Shown: positions 36,422 through 51,400 of the stretch, in pieces | Position numbering within the stretch: the first letter of the stretch is position 1 | Layout: each line of letters opens with the position of its first letter | Source: Lasioglossum baleicum | Taxonomy: Eukaryota; Arthropoda; Insecta; Hymenoptera; Halictidae | NCBI RefSeq assembly: GCF_051020765.1 | Contig: NC_134941.1 | Location: 11,904,001-11,968,000 of the forward strand | Length of the DNA: 64,000 nt | Reading direction: 5' to 3' | The notes under the pieces: model-generated | Told to the model about the DNA's origin: nothing | Seen by the model: only the letters and a program-made list of their open reading frames with translations | Databases searched by the model: none | Position numbers and translations under genes: made by a program

Positions 36422-39400
36422 ATGCCGCCAAGCAAGAAGATTGATTTAGATAAACTTGCATGGGCTTGGGTGGAAGGTGTTTTACCCGAAGAAATAGAGA
36501 AAGTGCATCTAGAGTCTGCCTACAGGATAGGTTTGAAAGCTTGTAAAAATTGCAAGTAAGTTGTACAATTCCTGAAAGATATTTCGTTAGCTCCATTCTG
36601 TTTTTTAAACGGTCCGTATAATTGTGTTTCTCTTTTTCCAGGCGTAACTGCACAAATAATCCGCAATGTCTAACAGGCATAGGCGAAGAAAAGTATATGA
36701 AGTCTCAACTGGTAGAAGTAGCATCCTTAGAAAGTTCTTTATCCGAATTACGCGACCCCACAGAGTACGTGGGCTTAAAGAATCTGGGTGCTACTTGCTA
36801 TGTAAACAGTTTAATTCAAATGTGGTTTCACAACGAAGACATGAGGTATCTATACTTTCTTCAAAATTCGCTCTGCTGGTAAGAACGTTGGTGAAAACAA
36901 CAAAATGAAAATTGTATATTTTTCGCAGGAGGATAATATACAAGTGGAACATCACAGAGGATCCGGAGGAAAAGGAGGCGGTGTGTCAAGCCGAGATGGC
37001 GGGACTACCATTTCATCCGGTGACAGCGGTCGGCCAGTTGCAATACATATTTGCTATGATGCAATTCGGAAACCGGCGTCTACTGGACCCAATGAATCTT
37101 GCGGTCGCGTTGTCTCTGGACACTAGAACTCAGCAGGATGCGCAGGAGTTCTCGAAGCTACTGCTGTGCCATATCGAAGGGAAACTGCAACAATACGCGG
37201 CACTGAGGCAGATGTTGCAGAGGCTGACACAAGGGAAATACAGCTATATCAATTGGTGGGTTTTCTGAAGTGGAAAACAAATGAGAATTGTCCTAAACGA
37301 TGATGATGCTGATGATCTTGACGATGAGAACATGGTAGGACACGTTGCTCGCTACGGTGACTGGTGCGATCAACTGATCTGACCGATATGGAAGCTAATA
37401 CCTCCTAAATAACCGAGGCTTTATGTCTGATGCAGCTGCTCCAAGTGCGGCACCGAATACCCGACCTCGACCACCTTCTACGAACTGGACTTGCAGCTCG
37501 CGGCTACCATCAAGGAGGCGATAGAGAAATACTTGTCGGTGGAACACCTAACCGGAGCGAATCAGTATCATTGCGTTACCTGCAACGATAAAAAGGACGC
37601 GCGCCGATTTATACGCTTGGAATCCCTGCCTGAAACCTTGAACATACAATTGATGCGTTTCGTCTTTCACAGGTATTTATCTACGCCTCGATATGTCTTA
37701 AACTTCCTAAGGGTACAAGTACATTGGAGCTGCGATACGAATGCTTCAATGTGAACGTTTCCTCTCTTTGTTAGTATCGTAGCTTAGATGTACTCGTATC
37801 CTAATACTCGTTACATTAATTTTACACGTTGGTCCGTTCGATAGAGATGCCGGTCAGAAAAGAAAGCTGAACTCTTTTATACAGTTCCCGGAGATCCTCG
37901 ACATGTCCGAGTATGTCAGGTGTCCACCGCAAACACAAGTGTACGGCCTTGTCGCCGTTCTAAGCCACAAAGGGCCGTCCGCGCACTCGGGCCACTACAT
38001 TGCCAATATATGTAATTCGAACGGAGAGTGGTACCAGTTTAGCGATGACAAAGTAGAGAAAATGCAGAACAAACGGATCGAGGACAGCGTGACTGGTAAG
38101 CATTAGAGGGATGCGTGAACACGAGGTCGATGCGGGCATCGGGAGGAGGCGAGTCGGATTCTCGATACATTCGAGAATAATCTCAATCCCGAATAAAATT
38201 CTCGACTCACTCGGACCCGACATTTTCGCGTTCTCGCACGCCTCTAGTATGGGTTTTAAGATCCCGTTCAGATGTGTATGAACGGGCTCTTATAGATTGT
38301 TGTCTTGACGAAAGGTCTCTGGTGCTCAGTCGACGATTTTCATCGATTTCAGAGACTACAACGAAAGTTGTAAAACGCGGTCGCGTCCCAAAGGGTTACC
38401 TGTCGTCCAACACGGCGTACATGTTGGTCTACAAAAAGGTGGCTATGGACGGGCGAATGAACAACGGGAAGAAGAGCAAATCGAGGAAAGTAGAAGCTGA
38501 AACAAATAGTCATAACACGGAGACTCATAACGATAAAGAGAAAGCAGACTCGTCGGACGAAGGGAAGCGCAAGAACGGGCCAGATTCTATTCTCCTGGAT
38601 TCCGGCATTCCAAGCAAAATGCTAAAGCTGGATATAGATAAGAAGACTGAGCCCGAGAATGAATTGTCCCCTTCGGAGATTGTAGAATCCACATCTAATG
38701 GGAAACATTACGAACCCGACAACAAGGAGAATCATTGCGAAGTTAAGAGCAGTACAAAAGTCGACTATAAAAGGCTAAACGGTGCTGCGCACAGAGCCAT
38801 GAGCTGCGGAGAGAGAGACATTTACGAAGAGGTAAGACAGCGTTGTTTTAACTTTACATTGAAAGTATTATACAGGGCTGATTGGTTGCAGATGGAGTTT
38901 GAGAGCTGGGAAGTCAGTTGCACGTTACGCGAGTTAGTGAGGCAGGAAAACGTGAAGCACGAATTAAGTTTGTTGGCTATCCAACAAGAAAAAGTATGTA
39001 CCGGCGAATTATGTGATTTATTCACTTTCCAAAATCCTTCTGACGATCACTCGTATCTTATTCCAGCAAAAGGAAATCGAAGACCAGAACTTGAAGAGAC
39101 AGCTCGTGATAGACATCTACAACATTATTGCCAACACAGTCTCTTGGGACAAGTATGAGTGGGTCCCGAGCGACTGGTTATCGAAATGGCTAAACGGCCA
39201 CGCGTTTACCGAAGGTGTACCACCGATAGACAACTCCATGTTGTTGTGTCCACACTTTCGGCTCGATCCACTGAAAGTGAATCGCGCTAAGTGTCTACCT
39301 CTGACAGCTGCGACATTAATCTTCGACAAGTACCGCGGTGGACCGCGGTTAGATCAAGATTCTCTGTGCGAGGTTTGCGTGAGGCGGCGGTACAAGCTGC

Positions 39401-42400
39401 TACGTTTCAAGATCTCGCTGGAGCGCGACTACAAGGAGGTCAGCGAGCTTATTCGGACCTTCAAGGAGCCGTAAGTTGTTGGAATTCGAAGTAGCTTCAT
39501 CAAGTATAACAGGGGCGACAAACTGGCGGCCTGTTCGTCAATCGTGGAATATAGCAATACGAGAAAAATTATTTTGTTCATCGTAGGACCGAGGAGAGTT
39601 ATACCGTGGGTGCCGATTCGTGGAGGTCGTGGCGGAGATTAGCGATGGAGAAGTTCCTAGACGATTTGGAGCGTGAGATTCGAAACGAGGATGGTCAGTC
39701 ATCGAACGGGCCTGAGGAGGATAGTAAAAGCAGCAGTAAAGAGAGCGAGGGGTCGAAAGACGTGGAGGAGAGCGAAGAGAACGAGGCAATACTTTACTTC
39801 AACGAGGATCTGCTCTGCGAGCACGGGTCCTTGAAGACACCCGTTTCGTCCAAGAAGGTGGTACCGAAGGAAGCTTGGGTCATCCTCCGGAAGTTCTTTC
39901 CAGAGGCGAAGGAGTACTCGAATACATCCCCGGCTTGTTCTATTTGCGCGGTACTGTCGCCATTCACGATATTCCCATTTTCAGCATTAATGAATTGATA
40001 TTCGATGGCGTTGATTTTATAATCGTAAAATTCAAGTATGCAACTGCATGTACATGTAATCGTTGCGCTGTTACAGGAGAAAATGGAAAACGCACAGAAG
40101 GCTAAGAAGGACGACAAGATCAAGGCGAAACAGCAAAAGGATGAGCTGAACGATCTTTACCACGGGCGGAATAAGAACGAGATACAAAGATGCGAGGACC
40201 CCGAGAAGTTGTTCTACATCGTGGAGAAAGGCTTCCTGGACAGTTGGCGGTCCTTCGTCCGGTGAGTTTCTTCAAGTAATCGTTATACGGTGCATCTTAA
40301 TGCGTTCACAGTATTTTTGATCTGCTATTTCATTGTAATTATTATATTCGGGATCGACAAGTGCTGCCGCCATTCTGCGATCGTGTGAACCCGTACGCCA
40401 TTGCTGACGCTAGATGGCGCGACAATGCTCTCTGAGCAGTTAAACAATTTAAATGATTTAAATAAAGCATTATTTTTGCTAAATCACATCTTGACGAAAT
40501 AAATTGCTAATGTTAAGTGATCATTAGTTTTTACGGGTTAAAAATGTTAATACATAAAATAACTACTAAAAAATAATGAAAAATCCATTGACTTTTCTGT
40601 ATATCTCTGTTGTTGGTGGATCTTTCGACTGATTCAATTTTTCGAGCGATAGGAGGCCTCGAATTTAATGGTCTATGGAGCCAAGGGCTCGATGCACCCT
40701 CTTTGTTGGGGTGAAACGCCTCGGAGGCATCGAGAGACTCGAGAAAATTTCACTGCATCCGTTCTTCCGAGCGCTTAAACAACCGCGACGAAAGACAACG
40801 CGTGAAACGAGCCAGAAACGGCTATAAATCATTCCATCCGGTCGGGAAACGTCCTCGATCTTCGTTCGAGCGCGCAATTAGGCGACGAAAGACGCGGGTT
40901 CGGGTCCGAGCAAAGCAAACAGGGGTGGGGAAAAACGGTTCCGGGGACCGTGCGGAAAATCGGTCCTCGGACGGGGGTGGCAACGGGGCGAAATTGCGGC
41001 CGCGACGAGCCCCGAATAAGGCGAAACGGTATTAAGACGGCGGCGGATGGTGTTCCTCGAGGCTGATGTATCATTTGCCGGCGGGTCGTTAGGCGGTTTC
41101 AATTAGTTTTCCGTGCTGCTCCTGGCCCGGCATCCACACGAGGATGGGGGAGCCCACCGCAGCCCTTAATCGCGCGGTCCAGTTTTTTCTCATAATTAGG
41201 AAAAGCTCGTTAATGCGCCCCTGCTGTCCCCGCTCTGCCCTCCTCTTCTCTCTCTCTCTCTCTCTCTCGCCAAATTCTAGGCCCTACAAGATCTTCGTAG
41301 AAACTATTCTGCGTTCACTGATTCGCTTGGTTCGTTGATCTTGATCGTCCAGCAGAGGTCCATTGTCCAAGGGTGATATCCTGCGGAAATTATTAGACCT
41401 TTTCGATTAAACCTCGGATGGCGGACCGTTTTCGTATCTACGTAATTGATATTCATTGTTAAACTGCGGATCTTCATGTAAAATAAAGGTTCCAGCATTT
41501 TAGTCGGTACGTTTCCCGGAATCAATGAATCTTAGAACAATTTTTCTCCGCGCTATAAATCGCCACGAACGCGGGAAAGGGTGTCTGAAAAATTAATCAC
41601 CGAGAGGCACGGGCGAAGACAATGGCATTGGAAAAATATTCTTCTTTTGAAACGGTTCTCATTCAACTGGCGAATTCCGGGAATCGCGGGGGTGGGATTC
41701 GCGGACGTTCCTCGCATTCTTCTAGATTTTTACGCGACAGGGTTGAATGGGTGACGCGCAAAATCGCATTCCCCGTGTCTATTTTCCAGATCCCGTACGA
41801 GTTTCGTAAAACGTTTTATGAAATGTTTCGCGTTAAGAAGAAAATAAGATTGCGCGAACCGGTTCGTCACGATCGTCTCGCAGGACCGTTTACCTCGTGT
41901 TCACCTAATTCTGCGGAGTGTCGGCCTCGTTAATCGGTCGGGGCCAATTAAAATTTAATCACCGCTCGTTTCATCCTTTTATACCGGGGCGATAAGGCTC
42001 GCCCCCTCGTTCGTTGGGGGATGGAACAACGGGCCACTTATTTCGGGTTTTCACGAGCCTTTGGCCGGCACCGAAATCAAGCGTGACATGACACACGCCG
42101 TAATCCGCGCAAAGGGTTGATCCCAGTTTAGCCGGCTGTCCGTAAACCGTGGAACCCGCGGGACTTAAGCCCCGGCAAATTTGAATCCGTCAATCTTGAC
42201 CGTACAGGAGGAAGCGTATAATCAGCCCGCTTCTGCGCTCCCGTAATACCCTCGCCCGGGCATTAGGGGCTTTTTTCCGACGGTGTCAGAAAGATTTAAC
42301 ACCGGTGTTTCGGAGGCGGGCTTAATTTCGCGCCGGGCAACCGTTGCGACATCTTCGCCGATCGTTTTTCTTCGCCGCGAGTCCTCCGGGTCCCGGACGC

Positions 42401-45400
42401 GATCATCTTCCGTTCCGAACTTGGAGAATTCAATTTGCTACTGGGAATGGGAAGCAGAATGATCTTGGGTGTCTTCCCGCGTCGTTAGTTCAACCGCGTT
42501 TACGCATTTGCAGGGTGCGTGATCGTTCACGAGGCACACGGGAAGGTGTAGATTGACGATTTAGCTACCGGGAGGCTATTAGTAGGGATGGGATCAAGTA
42601 CCTCGCAAACAGGTTCGAACCTTGATCGATGGAATTCGAACAAGTATACTCGAACCTTTGCCAGACAGTTTCGAATCCTTTACAAGTACTGTGGTAAACG
42701 TAAATAATACCTGCAAGTATACTCGAATCTTGGTCGAACAGTTTCGAAACTTTCGACATTTTTATGAATATCGTTACGAATTTTCGTATTCTTGCACGCT
42801 CCGTGGCAACGTAAGGCTGTTCCGGCGCGGCGTCTCTTTACTTTCTTTTTGTAAACACGCTGTGGAGATGAGAGAGGAAACGGGGTCTCAGAATTTGACA
42901 TGCTTCTACCGATGATTGTAGTTTGGAATGTACTTTGCGACAAAAACTCTGATATATTATATCGAACATTATCTAGGCGATGTCGAGAACAATCATTTGT
43001 ATATGTTAACTGCATTATTGGATCCACGATTCAAAACATTGGCTTTTTCTAAAGATAAGATAAGTATCTTTTCGAAACTTGTAAGTACTCATTCCGAGGT
43101 TCGATATCCTCGTGTATAAAATGAATACTTTTCAAATATAATCATTGGAACATTATTGCTTTTAAGTAGTAATCGAAACCCATGAAATGAAACTTGGTTA
43201 TTGAACTTGATTCGGATTCATGAATACATATTGAATTTGATCCCATCCCTAGCTATTAAAGCAACGTTCTTTCGAATAATCCTGGCAGGGCAACCTAGAA
43301 GCTGACGTGGTTCATTCGAACGTCCAGGCTCGACTTCAATTTGTAAAGACGCGGTCTTTAGTCCCCGTTGAAACGACCGTCACCCGGTCTCCATTCCCTC
43401 GATCAGCAATTAACGAAGACCCGTTAATCGAAAGTCGTTCTCCCCAGAACCGGAGACCTCTTCGCAGCTTCGGGGAAACAAATGGTCCCGCGGATTGCAA
43501 TCTGTTCGGGTCGCCTCCGAGCTAAAGTCCTCCGCCAATCCGTCAACGTCACCTGGATGGATCCGCGAAAGGATTACGTATTTGCATAGACGATCGCTCA
43601 ACTTCTATCGGGAAGACCCCCCGTGTCTTTTTATTGCCCCCGATGCGTCGGGAACAGTTTGTTCGGCCGCGGCCGTCGTGCTCCGTTTCGCGGCCATTTT
43701 AGCAGAACGGATCCCTCTTAACATATGAAACCTGCGATCTTAAACTTTAAATTTCCATTTCCGCTCAACATCGGGAAGCTGTCTCTCGTAGGAAGATATC
43801 CTTTATAGATTTAGAATATTAGAATGGCGGTTTTGGGGGTTTTGGCGTTGTCCTGGTCGTCGGAGAGCTGCCAGGACGGTGGTAGAATAATTAGTCATTT
43901 ATGAGGCCGTAAGTGGGGCCGCAAATCGCAGATCGGTCCCTCTCGAAGGGACAACGGCGTCGCAGGGACGCGGCGAGGACGGTAGCGGCGGCACTGGCGT
44001 TATCTCGAAATTATTAATCACATCGTAACGCGTCTCGCCGACGGAGAAAGAGAGCCGAGGCCCGGGCGAAAGGGAGAAAGAGCCACGAGCCACCGGCTCC
44101 ATGGACTTATCTGACACCTTAATCAATTCCAAGTTATTAATTACGGCCCCGTGGCCCCGAACGTTGCCGTTCTGGTCCTCCATCAAGCCGGTGGCACACG
44201 CTTAGAAAGCCACCGGAGCATTGTCTGCGGCTCACAATGCAGTGTCAACACGATCGGAGTCACATTTTCGGCCGGGTCATTAATAATTATTTAGAGAACC
44301 ACCCTTGAGGACCTTCGCCGACGATTCCTTCCGGTTCTCGCGTCTTTTTCAGTCTCTCCTCGAGTCTCGAACGTAATTCGCCAGATACTATATAGATTCC
44401 CTGTGGTTTTATAGTTTACGTATCTCGTGAAACGTTTTACGATATTTTTCATAAAATTTCGATTGCGACGGATTTGTCGGGCGACGTTAGAGGTTGTGCA
44501 CCTTGTATAAAGGGAGATTGGGGGTTGGCCAGTGGGCAGTAACGCGCGAACTCGTTCCTTTTAAGTTCAAAGGTCCAGTTCGACCACCGCGCGGCACTCC
44601 TTTGAATATGAAACACTCGGGGGAAAAAAAAATTGAGAAACGCCCCGGAATGCAAAATTCTTTGAACGACAACACCTCGCGCGGGTCCATCGATCATTCG
44701 ACAGTGTCGGCCGCCCATTCTTCTCGCCCTGTTATTAAATATCCAATCATCGACGATTCTCGAACGTCTTAATCGAGATGGAGAGAGAGAGAGAGAGGGA
44801 GTCGTTACTTCATATCCGCGGCACTCCATCTTCGTGCACCGGGATTTAAGTTGGCGAGGGGTTGGCTGCGAGCAAATTCCAACTATTTTGCGTACATTTG
44901 GCAGAGGGGTGCCGTGTTCGCCGAGGGGTGGGGCGAGGCAGGGGGCGGCAAGGTGGCTGGGTGGCCACGGAAGGAAAACTATAAATCATTCTGCGAGGCG
45001 TGCTGCGTCGGAGCTCCTAGGGGATGTAGGGGGTTGCGAGGGGTGGTTGTAGTCGGCGTGCATCGACTCGCGAAATCCAACTACCCTTAAATAAGTTGAT
45101 TCATTGCAGCAGGCCCTGCAGCCAGCCCAGAGTCGAGACTCGATCCCCTTGTTTCTCTTATGGAAACACTCGACACCTCCCTCTCGTTCCCCTTCTCTTC
45201 ACCCTTCGACCCCGTGAAAACTTGATATTTTTGCTAATTCTCGAAAGATTCGCGAGTTCACGGGGGTGTTTGTCTTACGGGATATGTTTTGGGAATTAAA
45301 TATCGACGTTTTCGGTAGGAGATTCGCTTCCGTCCTCCTATAAACTGTCTGTCGTTCGATATCGGCCCTGGGGTGCGTCGCTTCCCGACCACTCTCACGG

Positions 45401-48400
45401 TAATTGACATCCTCGAGTTTATGAAGCTGTTCCAACTGACGGGGAATACAGAATTCGCAGCCGTTCCTTCGATCAGTTTAATTGAAACACTTGATCTTGC
45501 CTGCTTCGCGATCTTCCCGTTCACATTTTTCAATGCGCCAGTCTTTCTTGCTTCGCTGGCTGTTCTTTGTCTCCTATACCTCCGAACGAAACTCGCAAAG
45601 AGTTACGATACTGCTCGGACGTTTCACTCGGGCAATTACACCTCCCGTCGACTCCTCTTGCGTTATTTACGCCGTCCGCATCCCCTGCGTCGCGTATTCC
45701 TAAATCTGTATTGATTTTTCTTCGTAGTACTCTCAAGATTCGACCAAGTTACGAGACTGCTCGGACATTTCAATCATATTTCTTTTTTTCTCGATATTCC
45801 CGTATCACTTAAGGGGTTAATTTGCGTCTCGGCTGCAGCAAATATCCGCCCCTCTAACAGTTAAGCTCGTTTCTCTCGGTAAAAGGGTTTTTCCAGGGGA
45901 ACAGAGACACAAACGAATCGAACTCGCATTACCATCGACAAATCCCATCCCGCCTGCAGAAATTCCGCACTAACGATCCGCCGCGCGCCGTTCGAGACAC
46001 AAATGCCCGGTCGAATCGCGTACCGAACGAATTCTTCCGGAATCAGGATGTATCTCCCTCGTCCCGTCTCCGTCTCTCGTTCGCGCAGCTCCCAGCGGGG
46101 GTGGCCAGTGTCTCGGGGGCGGTCATATATCATCCACCCCCGGAGGGGTGGTCGCAAGGGGGTTGCGGGGAGCCTCGGCAAAAAATCTTCTGCCGAGCAA
46201 AAACTATCATCAGTGCTCGGGCAAAGCGAGCCGAACGCCTCCTCCGTCTACTTCGCTTCTCTCGCCCTTTCGCGGCTCCTTCCTTTTTTCCGTGTTCTCT
46301 CCCCGGTCTTTCAGAAGTTGCGGAAAGGGGTGGGGAAAGCGGAACCGAAACCGTGGACCAAGCAGACGAGCTTTCTCGGACCGACCGGGGTTCGTTAGGT
46401 TTCCAGCGTGCTCGCTTTTAATGAGAACAGTCTCCGACGGAAGTTGACTCACTCCAGCGGCTGTTTTCCGATTTTCAGGCTTCTCGATCGCTTCTCCTTC
46501 GATCCGTGCTCGAACCAACCCCTTCACGGGTCGATAGACTTCATGGAATTATTTAGAAAATATCTGTATCTTTTTATAAGTTGTGTGATGCTTCTTGGGT
46601 GATCGTGAAGAGGGTTTAACAGGGAGGATTCTGAGGATAGCAGGATTTTGAAGTAATTTTGTGGGACCACCGTGCTGTTGCCGATTGGTATTCGACAAGG
46701 GAGGAATCCGATTGTCGACGATGGCAGGCACGTCCGAGCAGGGTCGATCGTTCCCCGCAACGGTGTCCAATGTAAATAGACGTGAGCGACTGAGCATGGC
46801 GGGCGGCTGCGTTTTTCGTGGTGTATCGCGGTAGCCGATGGTCACGCCTGGCGTGCAAGGTACGCGTGTTGCTCCCTGATCGGGAACGGTCGATCGGTTT
46901 TGAGAAATCGAGCAAAAACGTAGCGCAGCCGGTGCGGTGCACACCGGTGCAACGCGGTGCAACGATTCGTCGGTTCCCTCAGCCTCTCGCCGCAGTCTCG
47001 TTTCGAGAAACGGCCGCATCGATATTTTCCCGGCCTTCCCCTTCGCTCTTCTGTGTCCCAAACTGAAGATCGAAACTCATAATTTTCTAAATTCTTCGAA
47101 CTTTCCAGCGCGAGTTGAATCGTGACGGTCGCTATTCAATGAAATGTACAAATGTTCAAATTCTCTGGAATTGCCGGGGAGGAGTTTCGAAATTCGTTCA
47201 AGTTCGAAATCTCGATCGATCGAAGTCCAGTTTTCAGCTCGGCTGGTTTCATCGATCGCGCCAAGGTGAGCCGATTGACGCGAAGGTCGGATCGCTGCCT
47301 CGAATCGCTTCTAGCTCGAGGTCTCGGCGAAAGGCTGTTCGCTCTATTTGAATTTTTTTGCGAGACCGCGATTAATTGATCAACGATCGCGAAACGTGAC
47401 TGGAGCGGCCGCGGCCGCGCGCCGCCGACTCTTTTCCGCAAGTGTCGGCCTCGAACCGTGTCGAAAATCTTGCACCGTTCTTTTATTCTTTCCTCTTTTT
47501 CTCCGGCAAACGGAATATCCTACGAGAACGACCAACAAAGAGAAAGAGAGAGAGAGAGATCCGCTCGCCAATAACTCGTGGAATGCGGGTTTGCTGCGAC
47601 TCCAGCGATTATTGCCTCCCGTACCGTTAACGAAGCCTCGTTACAAGCGAACTTTGTAAATACCGGACGCCGGTCACGGGGCGGGGATCGGTTTTTCGAA
47701 CAATGAACGCGAGGCGAACTTCGTCGGAATGCCCGTGCATTAAATCATTCCACGGCGGGGTTAAGCTGAAGTCATAATTAAGCCAACGTCGCATACCTCG
47801 GACGTGTTTTGTCATAGGTGATCGGCAATCTGTCGTCTTCCCTGCGGAATCGCTTGGTAATCGCGACTAGGATCCGCGTGCGACGTTCCACGTTCTTCCG
47901 GGACGCTTGCGACAGCTTCTTCGGCTACCTCCTCTCCGATTTCCGCGAAACTTGATGATGCTACCGATCTAGGTGCACGGTAGTGCACCGGCCAAGTTCT
48001 CGCACTACCTCCTTTTACACGAAACAACTTACAAGGAGAGTGCAAGGTCGATGAGTCTCAGATTTGACTGAAACTTTGTACAGTTATAGATCTCGTTCTT
48101 CTGTTAACATGTATACTCCATTATAGGCGCAGATACGCAATAGTTTTTAATATATTTATAATTAAAGGTTTTCATCACCATGAGTATACAGGGTGAACAT
48201 TATAAAGTTTTCCGTTACTTTTAAAACCAATGGCCATAAAAGGCGTTAGGTAGCGGCCAAATTTGAATAATTTAGCCCTCCATGTAACTCTTTAAAAATT
48301 AAACAGCGTTCTTTTAAACTAATTTTTACAAACGCTTTTTTCAGTATTGCAAGAGGTATTTCTAAGCTAACGAACTCGGCCGTATTTTGTTTCATCTCAC

Positions 48401-51400
48401 AACTTTTTACGGTCGTCGGAACTTGGCTCCTGTTTACAGGATGTTTTTGTTGGGATCACATTATCTCCTCGAGAAAGACAATTGATCTGGAGCGATATTA
48501 TTAGAGGATCTTCACGCAAAATAAAAATGGCGCTTGTTAAGGGTGCCGTTCGAAGATGCGAGGGTCGCGGGCAGATAAGACGGATTTCGACGTACGAGTC
48601 CTTCGCGGAGTGACACTAGATAAATCTTTGGGAGCATTCGAGCGAGCCCGAGACACGGAGCGATCGTAAATCGGTACCAATCTCCGGTGGCAACCGATTC
48701 TGCCGGGATCGAGGGGATTCAAGGCGACCGGGGAGGACAATACGAGTTATTCCGGCTCGATTAAGCGGATCGAGAGCAATCTCTAAAACAAATCAGACGC
48801 AATGAACCGGCCGGAAAAAATGCAAACCGCACGGCGCGGCGCGGCGGCGAGGGAAACGCGCGGAGGATTTCACAATTTCCTCAGGTGGAACGGTATCGAG
48901 AGGACAGAGACAGAGAAAGAGAAGGAGAAAAGGAGGGCGCGGATCAAGGCGAGAGAGGCGACGCGCTGGAGTCGTTTGCGGAATCGTTGTCAGCCGGGCG
49001 GAAGCCATGCGCGCTAGAATAACGAAAGCTAATTATGCGTTCGGTTGCTGAAAAAGAGGAGGGGCCCGAGTGGAGGGGGCCTCGAGAGGCCCGCAAAAAC
49101 CGTCGATAATCGACATCCTGCCGCAGTCCGTCGGTCAACTGCGCTACTCGCGGCGGCGTAAATTTAGTCCGGGGCGGCTATCTTCGCGACCGAGGGAGCA
49201 CAGCCCCCTCGAGCAAACAAGAAGATCGGTCGCGCGGTAAAAACCGAATCCGTGGACGATGCTCTCCGGCGATCACGGTATGCAGCCTCTCCGGGTCCTG
49301 GAACCCAGTAGAACTCGGGAGAGAACCAGCCGCGTGCCCGACTCTCTCGAAATCGAAGAGAGACCCGATACCATCGATCCCTGTCCGCCGGAGATCGCCG
49401 AGAGGAATCGCGCGGACCGCGAATTCCATCGACCCGCGCCGGGGTTGATTTTTGCCGAGATTTCGGATGGATTTTTACTGGTGGCGAACCGCGAGGATTG
49501 CCTGTTAACGGTTTTTAGGAGGATCTACAAATTCGATCTTCCGAGTCCTGGCTCCCGCCGCAAGAAACCGATCTCACTTGTAGAATAAACGCGCGCGCCT
49601 TCTATTTATCCCGAGCTTCTCCTCCTCAGGACCGTGTCTCTCTCTCTCTCTCTCTCTGGGGCTTCTTTCTTTCCGTTTCGTTAATTTCGAATCGGTCCCT
49701 GTTTCGCCTTGTCCCCGACTACTCGTCTGGCTCGGCTCTTCTCCCTCTGTCTGCTTCTCCTCGTCGACCATCTTTCTCGCTCGCTCGCTGTCCATTGATT
49801 GGGTGCACGGGCGATTTCTTGCCGGTTCTCCTTTTCAGCAGAAATAAATCTTGTGTTTTCGCGTATAAGCGGCCTTTTAATATCACCGGGCTTGATTTAC
49901 CGACCGCGAGGCCATGCATCTACGCGTGGAAGAGAGGCCAAGCCAACCCGCCACCGTACCACACCCGCACCCCCAACTCCCCGCTGACATTTGTCTTCCG
50001 GACCGGGAAGAAGGGAACACGACTGTCCCCAGGTTTTCCCTGATTTACCGCTCCCGGCGACGGTATTTGACTAAACGCTCTCTCGGATCGAGGAGATACG
50101 ACGATCGAGCGATCCTTGGTCAACACGGTTCTTACACGGTATCCTCTTTCCCACGGAATAGCTTGAGACAATGTCCAAATTGTTTCGACAATCCTCTTTT
50201 AATCTTCATCGATCCGAGAGTATCCCGAATGATTTTCGAAGCAATTCTTCAAACAAACTCGAACGCCACCCGTGTCCTCGGTGGGTTGGCAAGAAGCCGC
50301 AGAAGGCTTCCGTGCGGCGAGACCGCCGCGCGGTAATAACGCGATAATAATTTATAACATAACAATCGAGAGAGAGAGAGACGGCCACCGCGATATGCGC
50401 GAGAAAAGGACGGCCGTGGTACACGGGAGATGCATCCTGCGGGTGATGCACTCACGGAGGCCGGGCGCATCGGAGCGTTGCGATCATTACGGTAGCTGGA
50501 GAAGGAGTGGAGAGGATGAGGATCAGGAGGAGAAGAAGAGAGAGGCACACCGGAGAGTGTACGTGTCCGTGGTAAAAGGTCCACCGGTGTCCGGCCGGCG
50601 AAAAAGGAATCCCAAAAAGCTCGTCCGCGGATCGACCGAGAGCGGGAACGACGGAGAGAGAAAAAGAGAGGGAGAGAGAGAGACGAGGAGGGAGAAAAAC
50701 AATGTTGCGCCCGGTACCGCGGGACATTCAGAAAACAAGAAGAGAAACGAGGGCGGAGGGAGTCGAGGGGTTCGAGGGTGGAACGGGGGGCAACGGATGA
50801 TGAGAAACAGACCCCTGGTCTCTCTCTCTCTCTCTTTCGTTCCCTCCCCCGCCCCCCGGTTCTCGGACGACCAGTTGCATCAACGAGAGCGAATTTAAAG
50901 CGATCACAGTTCTGCCGGTCCGTTCGTAAATGGAGGTGTAAGGATAAACTGTAAATCATCCGGCTCGTTATCCGAGCCGACGCGATCATACTCGCTTCTA
51001 TTATTTTCTTGCACTACTTTTAGCCGAGGCCGGCCGGCCCGAGCCACGATAGCGTCCCCGAGTGTCGCTGAACGTCCCTGCCACTCTGTGCTCCACTCGC
51101 GATGGAGATGACGCTTCGTCGATACCCCTTCGATGCCCTGTCGTTCACCATTTTTCTCTGTCTCCGACTCTTTCCGATCCACCAGCCTCGGCCGATACGG
51201 ATCCCACGATTTTTGCGGTCGGCTCCAAACGCGAGCCGTCGGTATCGGTAGATATTGACAATATTGCGATGCTGTCGATAATTAACGGAAAAGTCCCTAA
51301 TTTTCGGATTACGGCTTGAATTAAAGATGGTACTTTCATGAATTCGGGACTTGGAAGGCTGGAAGCATTGTCTCGGAGGGTTACTTTCCTGCGAGTCGTT

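Noticed and set aside
50249..50989. Overlapping open frames of 246 and 208 codons on opposite strands
   Set aside because: The sequence is dominated by GA/CT tracts that lack stop codons; products are Ser/Arg- or Glu/Arg-rich low complexity.
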